NCBI GenBank assembly: GCA_963971305.1
Contig: OZ020307.1
Location: 1-64,000 of the forward strand
Source: Arcuatula senhousia
Lineage: Eukaryota; Mollusca; Bivalvia; Mytilida; Mytilidae
Direction: 5' to 3'
DNA length: 64,000 nucleotides
A model generated the notes under the pieces. That model worked only from the letters and a program-made list of their open reading frames with translations, was not told the origin of the DNA and made no database searches. Positions 48,706-59,169 of the stretch are shown here, in pieces. The translations under genes were made by a program, and so were the position numbers. Within the stretch, counting starts at the first letter, position 1. Each line of letters opens with the position of its first letter.

Positions 48706-51700
48706 ATATTCATACGCCAACCATATAACATACCAATAAAATATCAATACATCGGTGGGGTCCCCCTCTATACGATACCTAACCCGATACTTAACCCTAA
48801 CCCTTAACCTTCTAACGCTAACCCTAACCTTCTAACTCTAACCCTAACCCTTAACCCTAACCCTAACCCTTAACCCTAACCCTAACCCTGACCATAAAAC
48901 TGACCCTAACCCTAACCCCGACCCTAACCCTAACCCTTAACCCTAACCCTTTTTTCTTAAAAAGTGTGTTTTTCGCGTATTTTTCTACAGAATTTTTTAT
49001 CAAGAAACAGGGGGGTCAGGGAAGAAAACCGATGAGTGATTCGTATTAAGTTTTTGGATGAAAAACTCGAAAAAAATATTTTTGGGAGGGTTGGGGTTAC
49101 GGTTGCCATGTTGACCACTTTGCAGATATCAATTTGTGCTCATTTGGGCATGTTCCCGTACTCTTATCGTCATTAAATTGAAAAATCAGCCCCGTAGGGG
49201 CAGTACTTTTAAACGGGCAACCCGATGCAAAAAACTGCAAGTCTCTATCTTGTGTCGTTCTCGAGTTAGGTGTATCATGCGAAATGACGAAAAAACCGAT
49301 TTTTCAGCTTCAATGCATTGAGTTCATTATGAACAATCTCAAATGTCATGGTTTCCCTGAACTCTACTCTAAATAGACTATAGATTTGACCATTTTTACG
49401 CTCCTGTTACAAGGCAAGAGAAAGCAGTGACTCGTCAAAAGTGACAGAAAAGTTCAATTCTACAAGCTTCAAAACCCATATTTCAAGAATAAACCGATCA
49501 CCCAACTACATGTACCAACCGCCAATTAATTGTAGGTCTTCCCGTGAGTTATCGAAAGTTGAAAAGAACAAAATACACATAGGAACAAAAAAACAAAAAA
49601 AAATAGGAACAGGAAAGGGATGATACACCACTGGAAAAGGGGGAGTGGTGGGTAGGGGCAATGATGATGTGATCGAATGACAAAGGCTCCAACTGCAATT
49701 TCTTCTATACCAATCAGTGGATCTTAATGAAACTTTCACACAATCTTGGTGATACATCACAGATGTCTAGAATCCATGTTAAACTTTGATCGCAGTGGTA
49801 TCCGGGTTTCCAGCAACGAAACATGGAGTTGGGCAATGGTTAACGGAAAGCAGCTCCTATCGCCCGCTACTGCAAAACCACTCAAGGGATCTTCATGAAA
49901 CTTTCACACAATGTAGATAAAGATGTGCACTCCCTGTCTGTGCAACAATAGGGCCTCATTACATTGAAACACATTTTTGTCTGATTTTTTTTTTAAATTA
50001 TTCTTTGGTGTTTCAGAACTTGTTCCTGATCCTGAACTTTTCATTGTTTGTTGGAAAACCCTATACGATTTTAGAAGTGAGTGAGTTGGTGTTTTTACGC
50101 CCGTGCAACGCTATATAGGTTATTTACAGGCGATGAACATGAAAAGAATGATACAATGAACATGAAATGATGATGATAAATGAAATATGGGGATGGGGTG
50201 CGAAACAAAGGAACGGTATATTTTGAAGAACCACAGGAAAAGGGGGAGAGGTGGGTAGGGGCGGAAAATTTAGCCTATGTGGTGCATGTTTCGCTTATTT
50301 GGCCCTGTTTCCTTGCTCCAATCGTCTCGAAAATGAAAAATTGGTCCCATAGGGACCGTTATTTTTGACGAGCGAGCCAATGCAAAAAACTGCAAGTCTC
50401 TAGACAAAGCCGTTGTAGAGTTAGGTGTACCATGGGCATGCAAAAATGGCGAATTGTTAACTTTAAGTGCTTGTATCTCGGTCATCTCTTGGCCGATTTT
50501 TAAAATTGAACCATGATTGTAAAGCTAATTGTTCGTTCTCCAGACCTAGTTTAAGAAAATAAATGAACACGGTAACTAAGCTTTTTCCTACCTCATTGAA
50601 CATTGCTAACTTGTACAATGTCTAGACTCGGACCTGGAAGTGATGTAAGTTTGAGGCATCATAAATTTCGATCGCCGATAGGTAGCCCGGTTCTGTAAAT
50701 TGTGTTAAACGGCGCAAGTCGTGTTCTGTTGGACACAGTAAAGGGATTGTACCTCGGTTGAGCACAGGCGAGACTGGAATTATTTTCTAGGAGCAAGATG
50801 TTTGTCTCAATGTGGGCGACTTTTTCGAAAACACTATACGATTTTAGGAGAGCTCATACTTTTTTTACATTTTTATTACAGAATATTTACGGCACATGAT
50901 GCTCAAACAGAAATAAGAGAGACAGTGGTTCATCTGGATGCCGTGCGAGTCAAAAGAAAGGGGTAAGTAGTTTAAAAACGTAGACTAGCCTTGTGAGCGA
51001 ATGTAGGTCTAAACACGCAACCAAATCATGTATGGTCTTGCTTAAAAAAAGATTAAGGAAAGATACGGGCCTGAAGACAAGATATAAAACACTGAGCCAT
51101 ATATTCCAAGTTGTGATCAATGGAAATGTTCACTATTGATAAAAGAGACATTTCCGAGTGAGTAAATGTGGGTTGTATCACGGAAGTACAATACAGATTA
51201 CTTCCCTTTTACCAAACACTATTTTAATACGACCGCAAAACGTTTTCCTGTAGTCTAAGGAGACAATTTATAAGGATGTTCTTGCCATAAATTATGCTTA
51301 CATTGTCCAGTGAATGATTTTATAGGAGTACTTTTACCATAAAAATGTGTTCGTGTAGTCTTAGGGGTATATTTATATGGATTTTATTGTCCTAGAGTGT
51401 GGTTATATATGGGAACTAGTACCCCCAAAAGGTGGCAATATTGTTTAAAAGGATATTTATAAGGATATAATTGCCATAAACTGTGAGGAAATACATTATA
51501 TGGTCATTGATACTATCAAATGGGATGATTTTGTCCCAGAAGTAAAAGAATAAGGGTGAGTGAATGTAGGTCGTAACATCCAACCTAACATGTATCATGA
51601 TTTTCTCCCTTACAATTGACACCGTTTATATGCATTTGAAGGTACCGTTCGTAAAGGGAAACTCGTCAGCATTCAAAAACAGTTTGAATTTTTAAAATCG

Positions 51701-52355
51701 GTTCAAAAATGACTGAGATAGTAAAAGAATAAGGGTGAGTGAATGTAGGTCGTAACATCCAACCTAACATGTATCATGATTTTCTCCCTTAGAATTGACA
51801 CAGTTTATATGCATTTGAAGGTACCGTTCGTAAAGGGAACCTCGTTAGCATTCAAAAACAGTTTGAATTTTTAAAATCGGTTGAAAAATGACTGAGATAT
51901 TGTCTTTTGAAATTTACGTTTCATAGTTATAGAAATATATTATCTCCCTTTAAAATACGTATGCAAATTAGTTCTACCACTATAATTGTTTCTATAACAA
52001 AGACCCACCATATATAGGAACCGATTACTTCATTAAATATCGGCGCATGCGCAGTCGAATAAAAGGGTTAGGGTTAGAGTTAATTAAAGAAGTTCCGGCT
52101 AACCCTAACTCTAACCCTAACCCTAACCCTTTATTCATACGCCAACCATATAACATACCAATAAAATATCAATACATCGGTGGGGTCCCCCTCTATACGA
52201 TACCTAACCCGATACTTAACCCTAACCCTTAACCTTCTAACCCTAACCCTAACCTTCTAACTCTAACCCTTACCCTTAACCCTAACCCTAACCCTGACCA
52301 TAAAACTGACCCTAACCCTAACCCCGACCCTAACCCTAACCCTTAACCCTAACCC
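48706..52355 (+). repeat. Repeat unit E: orphan tail plus copy 3
   Basis: 48706-48780 is an E tail without its unit, 48781-48950 is the degenerate telomeric leader, and 48951-52355 is E3. E3 keeps the 168-bp segment (49727-49894), has the 179-bp duplication (51542 and 51721), and has the compensated hairpin GGTCCC-ATA-GGGACC (50343-50357). GCGCATGCGC is at 52043-52052. The repeat to the next unit is ~3406 bp. Confidence 0.93.
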
Positions 52356-55300
52356 TTTTTTCTTAAAAAGTGTGTTTTTCGCGTATTTTTCTACAGAATT
52401 TTTTATCAAGAAACAGGGGGGTCAGGGAAGAAAACCGATGAGTGATTCGTATTAAGTTTTTGGATGAAAAACTCGAAAAAAATATTTTTGGGAGGGTTGG
52501 GGTTACGGTTGCCATGTTGACCACTTTGCAGATATCAATTTGTGCTCATTTGGGCATGTTCCCGTACTCTTATCGTCACGAAATTGAAAAATCAGCCCCG
52601 TAGGGGCAGTACTTTTAAACGGGCAACCCGATGCAAAAAACTGCAAGTCTCTATCTTGTGTCGTTCTCGAGTTAGGTGTATCATGCGAAATGACGAAAAA
52701 ACCGATTTTTCAGCTTCAATGCATTGAGTTCATTATGAACAATCTCAAATGTCATGGTTTCCCTGAACTCTACTCTAAATAGACTATAGATTTGACCATT
52801 TTTACGCTCCTGTTACAAGGCAAGAGAAAGCAGTGACTCGTCAAAAGTGACAGAAAAGTTCAATTCTACAAGCTTCAAAACCCATATTTCAAGAATAAAC
52901 CGATCACCCAACTACATGTACCAACCGCCAATTAATTGTAGGTCTTCCCGTGAGTTATCGAAAGTTGAAAAGAACAAAATACACATAGGAACAAAAAAAC
53001 AAAAAAATAGGAACAGGAAAGGGATGATACACCACTGGAAAAGGGGGAGTGGTGGGTAGGGGCAATGATGATGTGATCGAATGACAAAGGCTCCAACTGC
53101 AATTTCTTCTATACCAATCAGTGGATCTTAATGAAACTTTCACACAATCTTGGTGATACATCACAGATGTCTAGAATCCATGTTAAACTTTGATCGCAGT
53201 GGTATCCGGGTTTCCAGCAACGAAACATGGAGTTGGGCAATGGTTAACGGAAAGCAGCTCCTATCGCCCGCTACTGCAAAACCACTCAAGGGATCTTCAT
53301 GAAACTTTCACACAATGTAGATAAAGATGTGCACTCCCTGTCTGTGCAACAATAGGGCCTCATTACATTGAAACACATTTTTGTCTGATTTTTTTTTTAA
53401 ATTATTCTTTGGTGTTTCAGAACTTGTTCCTGATCCTGAACTTTTCATTGTTTGTTGGAAAACCCTATACGATTTTAGAAGTGAGTGAGTTGGTGTTTTT
53501 ACGCCCGTGCAACGCTATATAGGTTATTTACAGGCGATGAACATGAAAAGAATGATACAATGAACATGAAATGATGATGATAAATGAAATATGGGGATGG
53601 GGTGCGAAACAAAGGAACGGTATATTTTGAAGAACCACAGGAAAAGGGGGAGAGGTGGGTAGGGGCGGAAAATTTAGCCTATGTGGTGCATGTTTCGCTT
53701 ATTTGGCCCTGTTTCCTTGCTCCAATCGTCTCGAAAATGAAAATTGGGCCCATAGGGACCGTTATTTTTGACGAGCGAGCCAATGCAAAAAACTGCAAGT
53801 CTCTAGACAAAGCCGTTGTAGAGTTAGGTGTACCATGGGCATGCAAAAATGGCAAATTGTTAACTTTAAGTGCTTGTATCTCGGTCATCTCTTGGCCGAT
53901 TTTTAAAATTGAACCATGATTGTAAAGCTAATTGTTCGTTCTCCAGACCTAGTTTAAGAAAATAAATGAACACGGTAACTAAGCTTTTTCCTACCTCATT
54001 GAACATTGCTAACTTGTACAATGTCTAGACTCGGACCTGGAAGTGATGTAAGTTTGAGGCATCATAAATTTCGATCGCCGATAGGTAGCCCGGTTCTGTA
54101 AATTGTGTTAAACGGCGCAAGTCGTGTTCTGTTGGACACAGTAAAGGGATTGTACCTCGGTTGAGCACAGGCGAGACTGGAATTATTTTCTAGGAGCAAG
54201 ATGTTTGTCTCAATGTGGGCGACTTTTTCGAAAACACTATACGATTTTAGGAGAGCTCATACTTTTTTTACATTTTTATTACAGAATATTTACGGCACAT
54301 GATGCTCAAACAGAAATAAGAGAGACAGTGGTTCATCTGGATGCCGTGCGAGTCAAAAGAAAGGGGTAAGTAGTTTAAAAACGTAGACTAGCCTTGTGAG
54401 CGAATGTAGGTCTAAACACGCAACCAAATCATGTATGGTCTTGCTTAAAAAAAGATTAAGGAAAGATACGGGCCTGAAGACAAGATATAAAACACTGAGC
54501 CATATATTCCAAGTTGTGATCAATGGAAATGTTCACTATCGATAAAAGAGACATTTCCGAGTGAGTAAATGTGGGTTGTATCACGGAAGTACAATACAGA
54601 TTACTTCCCTTTTACCAAACACTATTTTAATACGACCGCAAAACGTTTTCCTGTAGTCTAAGGAGACAATTTATAAGGATGTTCTTGCCATAAATTATGC
54701 TTACATTGTCCAGTGAATGATTTTATAGGAGTACTTTTACCATAAAAATGTGTTCGTGTAGTCTTAGGGGTATATTTATATGGATTTTATTGTCCTAGAG
54801 TGTGGTTATATATGGGAACTAGTACCCCCAAAAGGTGGCAATATTGTTTAAAAGGATATTTATAAGGATATAATTGCCATAAACTGTGAGGAAATACATT
54901 ATATGGTCATTGATACTATCAAATGGGATGATTTTGTCCCAGGAGTAAAAGAATAAGGGTGAGTGAATGTAGGTCGTAACATCCAACCTAACATGTATCA
55001 TGATTTTCTCCCTTACAATTGACACCGTTTATATGCATTTGAAGGTACCGTTCGTAAAGGGAAACTCGTCAGCATTCAAAAACAGTTTGAATTTTTAAAA
55101 TCGGTTCAAAAATGACTGAGATAGTAAAAGAATAAGGGTGAGTGAATGTAGGTCGTAACATCCAACCTAACATGTATCATGATTTTCTCCCTTAGAATTG
55201 ACACAGTTTATATGCATTTGAAGGTACCGTTCGTAAAGGGAACCTCGTTAGCATTCAAAAACAGTTTGAATTTTTAAAATCGGTTGAAAAATGACTGAGA

Positions 55301-55605
55301 TATTGTCTTTTGAAATTTACGTTTCATAGTTATAGAAATATATTATCTCCCTTTAAAATACGTATGCAAATTAGTTCTACCACTATAATTGTTTCTATAC
55401 CAAAGACCCACCATATATAGGAACCGATTACTTCATTAAATATCGGCGCATGCGCAGTCGAATAAAAGGGTTAGGGTTAGAGTTAATTAAAGAAGTTCCG
55501 GCTAACCCTAACTCTAACCCTAACCCTAACCCTTTATTCATACGCCAACCATATAACATACCAATAAAATATCAATACATCGGTGGGGTCCCCCTCTATA
55601 CGATA
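52356..55605 (+). repeat. Repeat unit E, copy 4
   Basis: Almost identical to E3 (offset ~3406). It keeps the 168-bp segment and the 179-bp duplication (54945 and 55124). The second-core hairpin reads GGGCCC-ATA-GGGACC, with a G-A mismatch where E3 has T-A. GCGCATGCGC is at 55446-55455. Confidence 0.93.
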
Positions 55606-55630
55606 CCTAACCCTAACCCTAACCCTAACC
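55606..55630 (+). repeat. Interstitial telomeric tract 7
   Basis: About four CCCTAA repeats from the E4 tail meeting F at TAACC/GTTTATACCC. F normally reads AAATTAACCGTTTATACC, so TAACC is shared by both partners. Confidence 0.95.
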
Positions 55631-57390
55631 GTTTATACCCGTTTTGGTATTTGTATTTTGAACTACTGGGCGATAACCACTGCTGGTGGACCAGAGGTCC
55701 CCGAGGGTAATCACAAGCCTGGTCGTCAGACTTGTCTGACACGAATTTACCATTAAATGTCTAATATTTTTGTCGTTGAAATTTCCGATTATTAAATTCA
55801 AAATTGTTTAAAACACCAGGTTTCTTTCCTTGTAATGCACATGGTCGATATCCTCGGTGCTGGATTTGGCTTCCTTGTTCGAACATTTTGGTTTTGAGTA
55901 CTTTTCGTTTTCAATAGTTTTGGTTTTTGATCTTCCAACGTTTTGATTCAAATGCTACTGATGAGAGGTTACTCCTTGAAATATCGATATATAGCATACC
56001 CAAATTAACCGTTTATACCCGTTTTGGTATTTGTATTTGGAAAGACGCTGTTTTCATATTTCCAGTTCACTAACTTTTGGCTATCTCTAATACAGTTGAT
56101 AAATTTACCCCCGTTTAGTCATTGTAATATTTTGGCTTTTGTATTTTGGTTTTATCAAATCTAATATTTTACCGGTCTTCCAATATTTCGATCCCTAGCG
56201 TGTCTGATGAAGGTTAATCCAGAAAAGCGCTTCACACGCAGTGAAGTTTTGATTGTTTTCATTTAATAAAATCATGTCATAAAATATGTGGATCGTGTCT
56301 TTCTGGCACATATTCCATATTCTTTCATATTTAATATACAGTATAATCCTATAATCTCATTCAGTATGTATTTTTGTGTATGACCACAAAATATTTACTA
56401 TCGTATTATGTCTGTAGACACATTGGTTTTCGGGAGGTAAATCACGTTGTGGTTTACCAATTAATAACATTTTGTTATAGTGTTTAAAACCAATAAATGA
56501 ATGTTTGTATTGCATATTGGGGTTTCATGGGTAGTACCTCTTAGAAAAGATGGAACAAAATAGATGTATAAACACAACTGCAAATAGAACATTTCATTTC
56601 CATCTTATTTTGATTAATCTTTTTTGTATTCAGCAATACATTATGTTAACAAAATGTATTTACAGCTTTGATGTATCTTGTACTATTTACTGGATATGAG
56701 GGGTCAAAAATGGGACATTTGAAAATAGAATTGTTTATTGATGGTCGGATTTTGAATTGTAGAGGCATCTTTTACACTTGTGCATGTCTATAAAAAAACT
56801 GGTGTAAATAAAATCAACAGAAAGGCCTTCAAAAGTCCTTTACAGTGCACTTAAAATTTTTCAAATCAGCAAGGCATACCAAAGATATCCAAGGTCAAAG
56901 TTTGTCCTTTTTCATATAACAAATTATCTCCCTTTGATATAATTTACATTGTTTATGTCCATCAATAAACTGGTGTAAATGATATCAACAAAAAAGCCTT
57001 CAACAGTCCTTTACAGTGCACTTTAAATTTTTCAAATCGGACAAGGCATACCAAAGATATCCAAGGTCAAAGTTTGCCCTTTTTCATATAACAAATTATC
57101 TCCCTTTGATATAATTATGCAAATTAATTGTACCACTATTATTGTTTCTATACCAAAGACCTACTATATATAGAAACTGATTACTCTATAATAAAGGGGG
57201 ACCCTTGATTCCATCAAATATCGGCGCATGCGCAGTCGATGTAAAGGGTTAGGGTTAGGGTTAATTAAAATAGTTCCGGCTAACCCTGACCCTAACCCTC
57301 ACCCTAACCCTAACCTAACTCTATATTCATACGCAACCAAGACGGTTTACCGTTGGCGGAATGTGCAGATGAGGGTTACCCCTAATTACC
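55631..57390 (+). repeat. Repeat unit F, copy 4 (first ~610 bp missing)
   Basis: Collinear with F1 from 24761 onwards, so it has only the end of the left 181-bp direct repeat. Small differences include CACGTTGTGG for CAAGTTGTGG near 56443. GCGCATGCGC is at 57224-57233. It leads into a telomeric tract like the one after F2. Confidence 0.95.
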
Positions 57391-57406
57391 TAACCAAACC
57401 CTAACC

Positions 57407-57447
<41 letters not shown>

Positions 57448-57474
57448 CCCTAACCCTAACCCTAACCCTAACCC

Positions 57475-57508
<34 letters not shown>

Positions 57509-57537
57509 GCCCTAACCCTAACCCTAACCCTAACCCT
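57391..57537 (+). repeat. Interstitial telomeric tract 8
   Basis: About 147 bp of CCCTAA with CCCTAAACCCTAACCCTAGC in the same place relative to A' as in tract 3, and the same GAGTTGCAAGG right junction. This marks a copied F-telomere-A' block rather than two independent joins. Confidence 0.96.
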
Positions 57538-58680
57538 GAGTTGCAAGGTAGTAAAAATACCCTAACCCTCTCCGCGGTTAAAGGTTAAGGTTAAGGTTAA
57601 GGTTAAAAAGTAACCTTAACCTCAATTTTTTAACCGTAACCGTGGAAAATAAACAGTTTATATCGTTAAGTTAAAATGAAAACTTAAAGTTGGTCACATA
57701 AAAACTTGCAACTGAGTTGCAAGGTAGTATAAATACCCTAACCCTCTCCGCGGTTAAAGGTTAAGGTTAAGGTTAAAAAGTAACCTTAACCTTAACCTTA
57801 ACCCTAACTTCATTTTTTCTTTGAAAAACGTGTTTTTCGCTATTCTTTCAAGACTTTTTTTATTGAGAAACAGAAGGGTCGAAGAAGAAAACCGATTAGT
57901 GATTCGTATTAAGTTTTTGGATGAAAAACTCGAAAAAAATTGTTTTGGGAGGGTTGGGGTTACGATTGCCATTTTGACAACTTTGCAGACATCCATTGTT
58001 GCTCATTTTGGCATGTTCCCGTACTCCAATCGTCACGAAATTTAAAAATTTAAAAAATGCCCGTAGGGGCAGTATTTTTTAACGGGTATTCCGATGCAAA
58101 AAACCGCAACTTTCTGAGATGTGTCGTTTTCGAGTTAGGTGTACCATGAATCTCCGAAAAAGGGAAGAAACAAAAAAGGAAAGAAAGAGAAAGGGCAAAA
58201 GGAAGGAAAAAATCAGAAGCTAAATTCCAAAAAAAAAAACAAAAAAAAAAACAAATCCACGCGCATACTTTTACTTACGGGCAAAGTTGCGCAGAAATGA
58301 TAATATGACGTGATAATGATGTGGAAAAGAGGAGTGGTGGGAATGGGCCATGATGATGTGATTGGATGACAAGGCTCCATCTGCAAGTACTTCTATACCA
58401 GTCAATGGATCTTGATGAAACTTTCACACATTCTTGGTAATAGACCACAGATGTCTAAATATCATGTTTAAACAGCAGTCAAAGAACGGGGTAAGTATGT
58501 TTCAAACTTAGACTTTATTAAATGAGATCCTAGCCCTAACCCTAACCCTAACCTAACCCTAACCCTAGTAATTATCTGTTAAATTGAAGATTTATGTGAT
58601 GCGAGTATTATTAAGTCGTAATATAAACTTACAGATTATTCCATAAAAACTTGCAACTGAGTTGCAAGGTAGTAAAAATA
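57538..58680 (+). repeat. Satellite A', second location: one full unit plus 22 bp
   Basis: The full unit is 57538-58658. It matches the A' unit at 35174 in all diagnostic variants, including the shortened core hairpin (ATGCCCGTAGGGGC near 58056). The next unit stops at its seed and telomeric repeats take over at 58681. Confidence 0.94.
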
Positions 58681-58810
58681 CCCTAACCCTAACCCTAACC
58701 CTAACCCTAACCCTAACCCTAACCCTAACCCTAACCCTAACCCTAACCCTAACCCTAACCCTAACCCTAACCCTAACCCCAACCCTAACCCTAACCCTAA
58801 CCCTAACCCT
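58681..58810 (+). repeat. Interstitial telomeric tract 9, the longest uninterrupted CCCTAA run
   Basis: About 130 bp of CCCTAA with a single CCCCAA variant. It is the last tract in CCCTAA orientation before the strand switch. It ends CCCTGACC/ATGGTG against non-repeated DNA. Its translation as Leu-Thr repeats is an artefact of the hexamer. Confidence 0.97.
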
Positions 58811-59169
58811 GACCATGGTGTTCACGACCGCCAAAGTAGAGAAATTTACTGCCAAAGGAGGGCAGTAAAATTTTGATTCTGACTTGTACAAGTAAGAATG
58901 ATATAAAAACAAAAAATCTAAATTACAAACCCATGACTATTTTGTAAGATTTATAAATAGATCTCAGTATATAGAAAAGGAATTTAACCATAGAGAATAT
59001 CTCTGGATAAGATACTTTGATAAAAAGACATTCTAGTATATTCTACTCATAGAAGTCAGATTGAAATTTCTAAAAATAAAGAGAAGATAACTCTAGTTTG
59101 TTTAGTCTGACTTGTACAAGTAAGATTGAATCTGATCATTCTGACTTGTACAAGTTGGTCCCCAGACTG
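58811..59169. other. Unique spacer between opposite-facing A-type arrays
   Basis: These ~359 bp occur nowhere else in the window. They hold three copies of a CTGACTTGTACAAGT motif built on the palindrome CTTGTACAAG (58883-58892, 59111-59120, 59145-59154), and a short inverted pair TTTACTGCC / GGCAGTAAA near 58847-58868. No gene is seen. The left border is a CCCTAA tract and the right border is TTTAATAAAG of an inverted A-type unit. Confidence 0.85.

Noticed and set aside
8493..58810. CRISPR-like arrays
   Set aside because: The regular repeats are telomeric hexamers or kilobase satellites; there are no 25-40-bp repeats with unique spacers, and the DNA is eukaryotic in character.
58592..58912. 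106-codon frame of Val-Arg repeats and, opposite, Leu-Thr repeats
   Set aside because: Direct translation of (CCCTAA)n; hexamers without stops in a frame always give this.
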